This document shows positions 16,795 through 27,602 of a stretch of DNA of 64,000 nt, in pieces. The translations under genes were made by a program, and so were the position numbers. The DNA comes from Streptomyces marincola (GTDB taxonomy: Bacteria > Actinomycetota > Actinomycetes > Streptomycetales > Streptomycetaceae). The number at the start of each line of letters is the position of its first letter. Positions within the stretch are counted from its first letter, which is position 1. The notes below the pieces were generated by a model, which was not told the origin of the DNA, ran no database searches, and saw nothing but the letters and a program-made list of their open reading frames with translations. The DNA lies in contig NZ_CP084541.1 of NCBI RefSeq assembly GCF_020410765.1, forward strand, positions 1,173,001 through 1,237,000, given 5' to 3'.

Positions 16795-17859
16795 ATGGAC
16801 GACGTGCTGCGACCCGTCCTGGTCATCGGCGGCACCATCGCGCTCACCCTGCTCATCGGCTGGGTGATCGACCGCGCGCTGCGCGCGGCCGACCGGCGCC
16901 ACCCGGACACCCGGGTGTGGGCGCTCCTGCGGCGCTGCCAGCTGCCGCTCCAGGTGCTCCTCGCGTCGGCCGCCGTGCAGATCGCCTACGACGCGTTCGA
17001 TCTGGAGCTGCGGCGGAACGACCTGATCCAGAACCTGCTCGCCACGGTGACGATCTTCTCGGCCGCCTGGATGACGATCAGAGCGGCCAACGCCATAGCG
17101 GAGAACACGCTGGCCAGCTACGCGGCGCGCACGACCGACCTGGCGCGCGTGCGGCAGTTCAGGACGCAGCTGGCGATGATCCGCCGCGTGGTCACCACCA
17201 TCCTGGCCATCGTCGCCACGGCCGTGGCGATGCTGCTCCTGTTCCCCGGGCTGCGGGCCCTGGGTGCCTCGATGCTGGCGTCCGCGGGCATCATCGGCAT
17301 CATCGCCGGTGTCGCCGCCCAGTCCATGCTGAGCAACCTGTTCGCCGGCCTCCAGGTCGCGTTCGGCGACTCGGTGCGCATCGGCGACACCGTCGTGGTC
17401 GACGGCGAGTGGGGCACCGTCGAGGAGATATCCCTCGCGTTCCTCACCGTGCGGATCTGGGACGACCGGCGCCTGACCATGCCGGTGTCGTACTTCAACA
17501 GCAAGCCCTACGAGAACTGGTCGCGCGGCGGCCACGAGATCACCGGCACCGTGTTCCTCCACCTCGACCACAGCACGCCCGTGGCCGAGCTGCGCAAGCG
17601 CCTCCAGGAGTACCTGCTCGGCCGCAAGGACTGGGACGGGCGCACGTGGAGCCTGGTCGTCACCGACACCACCCCCACCACCATCGAGGTGCGGGCCGCG
17701 ATGTCGGCGCGGAACGCGGACGACGTGTGGACGCTGCGCTGCGCGGTCCGCGAGGAGCTGGTCTCCTGGCTGCGCGAGCACCACCCCTACGCGCTGCCCC
17801 GCGTGGCCACCTCGCCGGCCGCGCAGCCCCCCGGGGCCGGGACCGCCGCGACCCCGTGA
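16795..17859 (+). CDS. MscS-type mechanosensitive channel
   Basis: 354-aa inner-membrane channel of the small-conductance mechanosensitive family. Hydrophobic helices occur at about 5-27, 55-75, 83-103, 130-155 and the pore-lining helix (ASAGIIGIIAGVAAQSMLSN). It is followed by the hallmark beta domain GDTVVVDGEWGTVEEISL and MPVSYFNSKPYENWS. The C-terminal part is cytoplasmic. Opens under hypo-osmotic shock in the family. ATG 16795 was chosen after GAGAGA; the frame is open back to 16663, without conserved sequence. Confidence 0.9.
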   Translation: MDDVLRPVLVIGGTIALTLLIGWVIDRALRAADRRHPDTRVWALLRRCQLPLQVLLASAAVQIAYDAFDLELRRNDLIQNLLATVTIFSAAWMTIRAANAIAENTLASYAARTTDLARVRQFRTQLAMIRRVVTTILAIVATAVAMLLLFPGLRALGASMLASAGIIGIIAGVAAQSMLSNLFAGLQVAFGDSVRIGDTVVVDGEWGTVEEISLAFLTVRIWDDRRLTMPVSYFNSKPYENWSRGGHEITGTVFLHLDHSTPVAELRKRLQEYLLGRKDWDGRTWSLVVTDTTPTTIEVRAAMSARNADDVWTLRCAVREELVSWLREHHPYALPRVATSPAAQPPGAGTAATP

Positions 17860-17870
17860 GGGTCGGCCCG

Positions 17871-17898
17871 GCGCCCGCGACACGCGAACACCGGGCGC
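17871..17898. terminator. Weak hairpin between convergent genes
   Basis: GCGCCCG and CGGGCGC arms (7 bp) with a 14-base loop, between the MscS-type and pseudouridine-synthase stops. Confidence 0.4.
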
Positions 17899-17904
17899 GC
17901 CCCC

Positions 17905-18846
17905 TCAGGCGCTTTCCGCGCGCAGCCTGCCGAGCGCGGTGTCGAGGTCGTCGGGGTAGGGCGAGGTGAACTCCGTCCACTCCTCGTCCGCCGGGTGCGC
18001 GAAGCCGAGCCGCACCGCGTGCAGCCACTGCCTGGTCAGGCCGAGCCGCCTGGCCAGCACGGGGTCGGCGCCATAGGTGAGGTCGCCCGCGCAGGGGTGC
18101 CGGTGCGCGGACATGTGCACGCGGATCTGGTGGGTGCGGCCGGTCTCCAGCTTGATGTCGAGCAGGCTCGCCCCGCGGAACGCCTCGATCAGGTCGTAGT
18201 GGGTGACGGAGGGCTTGCCGTCCGCGGTCACCGCCCACTTGTAGTCGTGCTGCGGGTGCCGCCCCACGGGGGCGTCGATGGTGCCGCTGAGCGGGTCGGG
18301 GTGGCCCTGGACCAGGGCGTGGTAGCGCTTGTCGACGGTCCGCTCGCGGAACTGCTGCTTCAGCCGGGAGTACGCCGTCTCCGATTTGGCGACGACCATC
18401 AGCCCCGAGGTGCCGACGTCCAGGCGGTGCACGATGCCCTGCCGTTCCGCGGCGCCCGAGGTCGCGACCCGGAAACCGGCGGCGGCCAGGCCGCCGATGA
18501 CGGTGGGGCCGCTCCAGCCCGGGCTCGGGTGGGCGGCGACGCCGACGGGCTTGTCGACGACGACCAGGTCCGGGTCGTCGTGGACGACCCGCATGCCCTC
18601 GACGGGCTCGGCCACGACCCGCACCGGCGCGGCCGGCGGCGGCATCTCGACCTCAAGCCACGCGCCGCCGATGACCCGTTCCGACTTGCCGACCTCGGCG
18701 CCGTCCAGGCGCACCTTGCCCGCGGCGGCGAGCTCCGCGGCCTTGGTGCGGGAGAAGCCGAGCATGCGGGCGAGGGCGGCGTCGACGCGTTCCCCCTCAA
18801 GTCCCTCCGGTACGGGCAGTGCGCGGGTCTCGGGAAGGCTGTTCAC
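17905..18846 (-). CDS. rluD: RluD-type large-subunit rRNA pseudouridine synthase
   Basis: 313 aa. N-terminal S4 RNA-binding domain (VDAALARMLGFSRTKAAELAAAGKVRLDG, split over residues 18-46), then the RsuA/RluA catalytic domain with the invariant aspartate in HRLDVGTSGL and the later GRTHQIRVH motif. Converts uridines of 23S rRNA to pseudouridine; the exact positions (1911/1915/1917 in E. coli RluD) are inferred from the family. GTG start at 18846. Lies 38 bases after lspA in the same direction, as in other actinobacteria. Confidence 0.92.
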   Translation of the reverse strand: MNSLPETRALPVPEGLEGERVDAALARMLGFSRTKAAELAAAGKVRLDGAEVGKSERVIGGAWLEVEMPPPAAPVRVVAEPVEGMRVVHDDPDLVVVDKPVGVAAHPSPGWSGPTVIGGLAAAGFRVATSGAAERQGIVHRLDVGTSGLMVVAKSETAYSRLKQQFRERTVDKRYHALVQGHPDPLSGTIDAPVGRHPQHDYKWAVTADGKPSVTHYDLIEAFRGASLLDIKLETGRTHQIRVHMSAHRHPCAGDLTYGADPVLARRLGLTRQWLHAVRLGFAHPADEEWTEFTSPYPDDLDTALGRLRAESA

Positions 18847-18884
18847 CCGTCGAGTATGCCGGACGGCCGGGCGGGCCCGCCCCG

Positions 18885-19475
18885 TCAGTCCCGGTGCACC
18901 GTGCCGTCGGGGTCGAGCCCGCGGAAGGACAGCAGCACGATGAGGATGCCGCCGCACACGATCGCGGAGTCCCCGATGTTGAACACGGCGAAGTGCTTGG
19001 GCGCGACGAAGTCCACCACGTGCCCTTCGAGGAAGCCCGGGGCCCGCATGACGCGGTCCGTCAGGTTGCCGAGCGCGCCGCCGAGCAGCAGCCCGAGCGC
19101 GACGGCCCACGGGGTGCTGTACAGCTTCCTGGCAAGCCGGATGATGACGACGATCACGGCGGCGGCGATGCAGGTGAAGACGACGGTCAGCGCCTCGCCG
19201 ATGCCGAACGCGGCGCCGCCGTTGCGCACGACCCGCAGCTGGAGCCACTCGCCGAGGATCTCCACAGGCGGCTCGTGCTCAAGCCACTCCACGGCCATGA
19301 TCTTGGTGACGAGGTCGGACAGGTAGATGACCGCGGCCAGCACGGCGAGCACGGCGATCCGCCGCTTGCCGCGGTCGGGGACCCCGGTACCGCCGTCGCC
19401 GTCCGCCGCGACCTCGCCGCCGGCAGGCGTCTTCTCCGAGTCGTCCGGTGTCTCGATGGTTTCCGCCTCGCTCAC
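18885..19475 (-). CDS. lspA: Lipoprotein signal peptidase (signal peptidase II)
   Basis: About 196 aa, four membrane helices. It removes signal peptides from prolipoproteins after lipid attachment. The two catalytic aspartates are in GGALGNLTDR and FNIGDSAI; RNGGAAFG is the other conserved block. A disordered acidic N-terminal tail of about 40 residues precedes the first helix. Start is uncertain: GTG 19475 (VSEAETIE) fits the family, while an in-frame GTG at 19493 adds six residues. Neither has a strong ribosome-binding site. Confidence 0.93.
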   Translation of the reverse strand: MSEAETIETPDDSEKTPAGGEVAADGDGGTGVPDRGKRRIAVLAVLAAVIYLSDLVTKIMAVEWLEHEPPVEILGEWLQLRVVRNGGAAFGIGEALTVVFTCIAAAVIVVIIRLARKLYSTPWAVALGLLLGGALGNLTDRVMRAPGFLEGHVVDFVAPKHFAVFNIGDSAIVCGGILIVLLSFRGLDPDGTVHRD

Positions 19476-19517
19476 GTGATGAGGGTACGCCACGCCAGTG
19501 CGATCACCGGAAATCAG

Positions 19518-20072
19518 TCAGAACCGCCGCTCCTGTTTCTGCTTGCAGTCCACGCACAGCGTGGCGCGCGGGAACACCTGCATCCTCGCCTTGCCGATGG
19601 GCTGCCCGCAGTTCTCGCACAGTCCGTAGGTGCCGGCCTCAAGGCGGCCGAGGGCGCGTTCGGTCTGGTACAGCATCTCGCGGGCGTTGGTCGCCAGGGC
19701 CATCTCGTGCTCGCGCGTGACGTTCTTGGTGCCGGTGTCGGCCTGGTCGTCGCCGGCCCCGTCGCCCGAGTCCCGCATCAGCCCGGTCAGCGCCTCCTCG
19801 GCGGCGGCGATCTCACCGCGCAGCCGTTCCGCCTCCGTGGTCAGCGAGTCCCTGGCCTCGGCCACCTCCGCCGCGGTCCACGGGTCCTCGCCGGAGCGGA
19901 CGGCCAGCTCACCCGGGTCGGCCGCCGCGGACGCACGGGCGGACGCCAGGGGCGCGGACGGATCGTCCGCGGTGCTCTTCTTCGCTGCCACCTTCTCGGC
20001 TCCTGTCTTCCCGTGCTTCTTCGTGTCCCCCGCCGCCGGCGCCTCCGGCGTGCTCTTCCTCGCTGCCGCCAC
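19518..20072 (-). CDS. TraR/DksA-type C4 zinc-finger protein
   Basis: 184 aa. The first 75 residues are a Lys/Ala/Ser-rich disordered tail (KKHGKTGAEKVAAKKS). The remainder is a coiled coil and a C-terminal zinc finger with four cysteines (LCENCGQPIG and LCVDCKQ), the DksA/TraR arrangement. Members bind RNA polymerase through the secondary channel. The tip acidic residues of DksA are not clearly recognisable, so a direct stringent-response role is uncertain. GTG 20072 after GAGGGG. Lies upstream of ileS, divergent. Confidence 0.87.
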   Translation of the reverse strand: MAAARKSTPEAPAAGDTKKHGKTGAEKVAAKKSTADDPSAPLASARASAAADPGELAVRSGEDPWTAAEVAEARDSLTTEAERLRGEIAAAEEALTGLMRDSGDGAGDDQADTGTKNVTREHEMALATNAREMLYQTERALGRLEAGTYGLCENCGQPIGKARMQVFPRATLCVDCKQKQERRF

Positions 20073-20241
20073 GCCGCCGGTCCCCTCACATGGTGTGATC
20101 TTGCGCGCGAATCGTGACCGGAACGATAAATCGACTGGAAGGGTGCGGCAACGGAGACGCGCCGGTCTGACTGCCTTGTGCCCCGCCCGGCGGCGCCGTA
20201 ACCGGTCACCGCCGCCGGGTGGCGGCCCGTACACTGGTCGC

Positions 20242-20513
20242 AGCGGAAGGCAGTGATGGGGACGAGTAGCGTCGTCCGCAGCCGTGAGCGACCCGGGGAC
20301 GGTGCGAGCCCGGGGGCGAGCGCGACGTGAAGATCACCCCGGAGCCGCCGGCGGAAAGCTCAGCGAGCGAGTAGATCCGGCACCGCGGCGCAATGAGAGG
20401 GCAGGGGGGCGCGGCCACGGTCGCCGCCACCCGCCAAGGAGGGTGGTACCGCGGGAGCGTGCTCTCGTCCCTCCGACGGAGAACGCCATGTGTGTCCGCC
20501 GGAGGACGATCCG
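20242..20513 (+). promoter_or_regulatory. T-box riboswitch of ileS (translational type)
   Basis: The canonical T-box sequence AGGGTGGTACCGCG occurs at 20440-20453 in the leader of an aminoacyl-tRNA synthetase gene. A GGACGA/TCGTCC stem (20260-20277) near the 5' end fits the very short Stem I of actinobacterial ileS T-boxes. Isoleucine AUC triplets occur at 20333 and 20374, and I cannot decide which is the specifier. CTCCG near 20472 and CGGAGG at 20499-20505 can pair and hide the ileS ribosome-binding site, so uncharged tRNA-Ile would switch on translation. A TACACT -10 is present at 20230-20235. Confidence 0.92.
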
Positions 20514-23654
<3,141 letters not shown>

Positions 23655-23661
23655 GACGCGA

Positions 23662-23709
23662 CGCGGCGGGCCGGCCGGGACCCCGAGGGGTTCCGGCCGG
23701 CCCGCCGCG
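23662..23709. terminator. Bidirectional terminator, 23-bp stem
   Basis: Arms 23662-23684 and 23687-23709 pair fully except for one G-U, with a GA tip. It sits between the convergent ileS and divIVA stops. Confidence 0.85.
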
Positions 23710-23747
23710 ATATGCCGTGTCCCGGCGTCAGCCGACGCCGTGGTGGC

Positions 23748-24971
23748 TCAGTTGTCGTCCTCGTCGATGAGGAAGCCCCGCATCGGGGACGGCGCCTGCT
23801 GCATCGGCTGCGGGCTCTGCGGCCTGACCGGCGCCATCGGCTGGGTCATGGCCGGCGACATCTGCTGCTGCCCGCCGTAGGAGGGGGCACCGCCGGGGCC
23901 GCCCGGGCCGCCGTGCGAGCTGTGGCCGCCGCCACCGCCGCCCATCTGCGGACCGCCGCCGAGCGACTGGTGGCCGCCCATACCGCCGCCGGGGCCCGCC
24001 GGGGCACCCGCGGAGGCCAGCGAGGGGGCGGGCGACGGCGGCAGGGAGGCAGCCGCGGGCGAACGCGGCGGTGCGAGCGAGTCGTCGGACTGGCTCTCCA
24101 GCTGGCGCAGCTGGCTCTCCAGGTACGACTTCAGCCGGGTGCGGTACTCCCGCTCGAAGCCGCGCAGGTCCTCGACCTTGCGTTCGAGCGTGGCGCGGGC
24201 GGACTCCAGGGAGCCCATCGCGACCCGGTGCTTCTCCTGCGCGTCCCGCTCCAGCGCGTCGGCCTTGGCGCGGGCGTCGCGCTCCAGGCCCTCGGCGCGG
24301 CTGCGGGCCTCACCGACGATCTTGTTCGCCTCGGAACGGGCTTCCGCGATCGCCTGGTCCGCGGTCTGCTGGGCGAGCGAGAGGACACGGGCCGCGCTCT
24401 CGTTGCCGCCGGCCGGCTGCTGGTGCTGCGGGCCGGGGCCGCCGAGTCCGGGACCACCGAGCCCAGGACCGCCGAGTCCCTGGCCGCCGTGGGTACCGTG
24501 ACCGCCCATCGGCACCGGGGCGCCGGGGTGGCCCTGCGGGCCGCCCGGGCCGCCCGGGCCACCGGGGCCGCCCATCGGACCGCCGTGGCCCATCGGGCCG
24601 TGGCCGCCGGGGTGGCCCTGCGGGCCGCCCGGGCCACCGGGACCGCCGGGTCCGGCGGGGAGTTGCGGGGGGCCGCCCATCTGCTGCTGGTGCTGCGGAT
24701 GCTGCTGCTGGGGGCCCGGACCCGATATGGCCGACATGGGACCGCCCGGCCGGTCCTGCGGCTCGGGCTTGCGCATGTTCTGCTGGTTCTGCGCGGCGGC
24801 GCGGGTGGCCGCGGCCAGCTTCGCGCGCAGGTCCTCGTTCTCCCTCAGCAGCCGGGTCAGCTCTGCCTCGACCTCGTCGAGGAAGGCGTCGACCTCGTCC
24901 TCGTCATAGCCTTCTCGGAGACGGACGGTGGTGAACTGCTTGTTCCGCACGTCCTCGGGGGTCAACGGCAT
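23748..24971 (-). CDS. divIVA: DivIVA polar growth determinant
   Basis: 407 aa. The N-terminal lipid-binding and coiled-coil domain (MPLTPEDVRNKQFTTVRLREGYDEDEVDAFL, in two parts, residues 1-70) is the DivIVA/Wag31 signature. A long Gly/Pro/Gln/His-rich linker (about 85-170) precedes the second coiled coil (about 175-290), and another Gly-rich tail leads to a short conserved end (RGFLIDEDDN). It recruits polar growth machinery at hyphal tips and is essential in Streptomyces. The C-terminal tail and linker lengths vary between species, and the linker holds a 30-bp DNA repeat. Confidence 0.96.
   Translation of the reverse strand: MPLTPEDVRNKQFTTVRLREGYDEDEVDAFLDEVEAELTRLLRENEDLRAKLAAATRAAAQNQQNMRKPEPQDRPGGPMSAISGPGPQQQHPQHQQQMGGPPQLPAGPGGPGGPGGPQGHPGGHGPMGHGGPMGGPGGPGGPGGPQGHPGAPVPMGGHGTHGGQGLGGPGLGGPGLGGPGPQHQQPAGGNESAARVLSLAQQTADQAIAEARSEANKIVGEARSRAEGLERDARAKADALERDAQEKHRVAMGSLESARATLERKVEDLRGFEREYRTRLKSYLESQLRQLESQSDDSLAPPRSPAAASLPPSPAPSLASAGAPAGPGGGMGGHQSLGGGPQMGGGGGGHSSHGGPGGPGGAPSYGGQQQMSPAMTQPMAPVRPQSPQPMQQAPSPMRGFLIDEDDN
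24522..24635. repeat. 30-bp direct repeat inside divIVA
   Basis: An identical 30-mer starts at 24522 and at 24606 (84-bp shift, 28 codons, so in frame). It encodes the GGPGGPQGHPG part of the linker. Confidence 0.85.
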
Positions 24972-25020
24972 CTCTTCACCTCAACGTAATTCGTCGGCAT
25001 ATCGGCAAGACCGTACTCGT

Positions 25021-25305
25021 TCACAGCCTGGCCACGACGTTGATCAGGATGTAGACGATGATCATCAGTACGAAGAAGGACAGATCAAGCGCCACACCCC
25101 CGAAGCGCAGCGGTGGGATCACCTTCCGCAGCGTCTTCAGTGGCGGATCAGTGACTGTGTAGGTGGCCTCCAGGGCAACGACCATCGCCTTGCCGGGGCT
25201 CCAGGAGCGGGCGAACATGAACACGTAGTCCATCACCAGTCGGAAGAGCAGCAAGCCGAGCAGACAGTACAAGGCAATCAGGATCACCTGTTGAACGATG
25301 CCCAT
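25021..25305 (-). CDS. YggT-family membrane protein (YlmG-like)
   Basis: 94 aa, two membrane segments (VILIALYCLLGLLLFRLVMDYVF in part, and LSFFVLMIIVYILINVV). The central PPLKTLRKVIPPL loop is typical of YggT/YlmG proteins, which lie between sepF and divIVA in many Gram-positives and help with division or nucleoid distribution. Lies 49 bases upstream of divIVA and 74 bases after sepF, all on the minus strand. Confidence 0.9.
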   Translation of the reverse strand: MGIVQQVILIALYCLLGLLLFRLVMDYVFMFARSWSPGKAMVVALEATYTVTDPPLKTLRKVIPPLRFGGVALDLSFFVLMIIVYILINVVARL

Positions 25306-25379
25306 TCCTGCCTGTCCCTCTCCCCTTGTCTCAGTGCCCCGACCGCTCGGCCGGGGGCGTGACCTTCCGTGTCCTGCCG

Positions 25380-26003
25380 TCAGCTCTGGTTGAAGAACCC
25401 GCCCTCGGCGATCCGGGCCTTGTCCTCCGCCGTTACATCGACGTTAGCAGGCGACAGCAGGAACACCTTCTGTGTCACGCGCTCGATGCTGCCATGGAGA
25501 CCGAAGACCAGACCAGCGGCAAAGTCGACAAGTCGCTTTGCGTCCGTGTCATCCATCTCCGTCAGATTCATGATCACCGGGGTGCCCTCGCGGAAGTGTT
25601 CCCCGATGGTACGGGCCTCGTTGTACGTCCGGGGGTGGAGCGTGGTGATCCGGTACGGCTCCCGCTCTGACACGACCTTGGGCATGATCACCGGTGCGCT
25701 CTTCTCCGCGTTCTGTCGTTCGGGTGTGATGGAAGACACGGGAGCGATCCTCCCGGACCGTCTGCTTTCGGTCAGCAACGGGGCCGGCGTCGGCTCCGGC
25801 TCCCGCTGGGCCGGCGGGGGCACGACGCGCACGGGCTCCTCGGCCCGCTCGCGCGGCGGCGGCTCATGCGCCGGCTGGCGCCGCGCGCGCTCCGGCTCGG
25901 GCTCCGGCTCGAATTCGTCGTCGGGGCCGTACCCCGGGCGGTCGTACCCGTCGTCCTCCACGAGGCCGAGGTAGACCGCCATCTTGCGCATCGCGCCAGC
26001 CAT
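25380..26003 (-). CDS. sepF: Cell division protein SepF
   Basis: 207 aa. An amphipathic membrane-targeting start (MAGAMRKMAVYLGLVEDDGY) precedes a Pro/Glu/Arg-rich linker (25-110) and the SepF core (YRITTLHPRTYNEARTIGE, then VIMNLTEMDDTDAKRLVDF). It links FtsZ to the membrane; since ftsA is absent in these bacteria, it is the likely main membrane tether. ATG 26003 follows GGAGGA. In-frame sequence upstream to 26096 lacks conservation. Confidence 0.95.
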   Translation of the reverse strand: MAGAMRKMAVYLGLVEDDGYDRPGYGPDDEFEPEPEPERARRQPAHEPPPRERAEEPVRVVPPPAQREPEPTPAPLLTESRRSGRIAPVSSITPERQNAEKSAPVIMPKVVSEREPYRITTLHPRTYNEARTIGEHFREGTPVIMNLTEMDDTDAKRLVDFAAGLVFGLHGSIERVTQKVFLLSPANVDVTAEDKARIAEGGFFNQS

Positions 26004-26127
26004 CGACTGCGTCCTCCGCTCTGTGGTGGATCGGCTCCGATCTGCCCGGACCGCGCATCCACGTAACCTGCCCCCGAGTGAATCGGGATAGACCATATTT
26101 TCGGCTGTGGCCCCTCGTTTGGCGACG

Positions 26128-26871
26128 TTACCCGAGGGTGGGGCGGACTCCGAGCACCGCGCTCCCGACGCGTACGTGTGTCGCTCCCGCCGCGATCGCC
26201 TGCTCCAAGTCGCCGCTCATGCCTGCCGAGACCATGTTCGCAGCCGGATGCCGCGCGCGCAGGTCCCTTGACATTTCCCGCAGCCGCTCGAACGCCGCCG
26301 CGGGCTCGCCCGCGTACCTCCCGGAGAGCGGAGCGACGGTCATGAGACCGGCCGCGCGCAGCCCCGGCGCCCCGGCCAGGGCCGCCACCAACTCCTCGAC
26401 CCCCTCGGGCGCGACGCCACCGCGGCCACCGGAGTCCCCCGGCTTCTTTTCGAGTGCGACCTGCACCAGGCAGTCGAGGGGCGGCCGGCCGGCGTTCACG
26501 ACGGCCGACGACAGCGCGTCCACCAGCCGCACCCGGTCCACGGAATGCACACACCGCGCGTACGACGTGACGGAACGCGCCTTGTTCGTCTGCAACTGGC
26601 CGACGAAGTGCCAGTTGAGCGGAAGATCCGCGCAGGCCGCCGCCTTGGCCGCGGCCTCCTGGTCGCGGTTCTCGGCGACGTGCCGAACCCCGAGCGCCGC
26701 CAGCCGCCGCACGTCCTCGGCCGGGTAGGTCTTGGTGACGACGATCAGGGTCACGTCCGCCCGCGCGCGCCCCGCCGCGTCACATGCGCGGGTCACGCGC
26801 TCCTCCACCCGGGCGAGGTTCGCCGCGAGTTCGGCCTCGCGCGCACCGGGCACTCCGCTTCCCGCGCTCAC
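26128..26871 (-). CDS. YggS-family PLP-binding protein (PLPBP)
   Basis: 247 aa. A fold-type III PLP protein without known catalysis that buffers PLP and affects amino-acid metabolism. The PLP lysine lies in VTKTYPAEDV; other conserved blocks are HFVGQLQTNK and MSGDLEQAI. GTG at 26871 shares GTGA with the pgeF stop. An ATG 15 bases upstream, inside pgeF, is also in frame. Genetic neighbour of ftsZ, as in many Gram-positives. Confidence 0.92.
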   Translation of the reverse strand: MSAGSGVPGAREAELAANLARVEERVTRACDAAGRARADVTLIVVTKTYPAEDVRRLAALGVRHVAENRDQEAAAKAAACADLPLNWHFVGQLQTNKARSVTSYARCVHSVDRVRLVDALSSAVVNAGRPPLDCLVQVALEKKPGDSGGRGGVAPEGVEELVAALAGAPGLRAAGLMTVAPLSGRYAGEPAAAFERLREMSRDLRARHPAANMVSAGMSGDLEQAIAAGATHVRVGSAVLGVRPTLG

Positions 26872-27602
26872 TGTTCCGCCACCCATACATAGCCGGCCTG
26901 CCGGCCCGTGGTCCTGTCCCTGCGGTAGGAGAAGTGGTCGTCGGATTCGAGGGTGCACACCGGCGAGAGGACGATGTCGCGCACGCCCGAGGCGCGCAAT
27001 TGCCGTCCCACTCCCCCCGGGATGTCGACGGCGGGTGTCCCCCACCGGGTGGTGGCCGCGCTGCCCGGCACCGCGCGTTCCGCGTCCCGCCGCATGTCCT
27101 CGGGGACTTCGTAGCAGTGACCGCACACCGAGGGGCCGGTGCGGGCGATGATACGGGCCGGTTCCGCGCCCAGGGAGCGCATCGCCTCGACGGTCGCGGG
27201 AACGACACCGGCCAGCAGGCCGGGACGTCCCGCGTGCGCCGCGCCGACGACCCCGGCCACGGGGTCGGCGAGCAGCACGGGGACGCAGTCCGCGGTGAGC
27301 ACCGCGAGCGCGAGGCCGCGCCGCGCCGTCACCATCCCGTCCGCCGCAGGCGGCTCGCCGCCCGGCCACGGCTCCCCGGCCACGGCCACGTCGCCGCCGT
27401 GCACCTGGTGCATCCAGCGCACATGCGCCGGGTCGAGCCCCAGGGCCTCGGCCGCCACCCGCCGGTTGCGCCGGACGGTGCCCGGGTCGTCCCCGACCGC
27501 TCCGCCGAGATTGAGGGACGCGTACGGAACGGCGCTCGCTCCGCCCCACCGGTCGGTGAAGGCGAAACGGGCGCCGTCGTCCGTGCTCTGCCGCGCTATC
27601 AC
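26868..27602 (-). CDS. pgeF: PgeF/YfiH-type polyphenol oxidase or peptidoglycan-editing factor
   Basis: 244 aa of the DUF152/laccase-domain family. Metal ligands are visible: MHQVHGGDV, TADCVPVLLAD and AAHAGRPGLL, followed by GPSVCGHCYEV. In E. coli PgeF prevents wrong amino-acid incorporation into peptidoglycan; other members have purine nucleoside phosphorylase activity. The location behind ftsZ suits the cell-wall editing role. Overlaps both neighbours by 4 bases. Confidence 0.88.
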   Translation of the reverse strand: MIARQSTDDGARFAFTDRWGGASAVPYASLNLGGAVGDDPGTVRRNRRVAAEALGLDPAHVRWMHQVHGGDVAVAGEPWPGGEPPAADGMVTARRGLALAVLTADCVPVLLADPVAGVVGAAHAGRPGLLAGVVPATVEAMRSLGAEPARIIARTGPSVCGHCYEVPEDMRRDAERAVPGSAATTRWGTPAVDIPGGVGRQLRASGVRDIVLSPVCTLESDDHFSYRRDRTTGRQAGYVWVAEQ

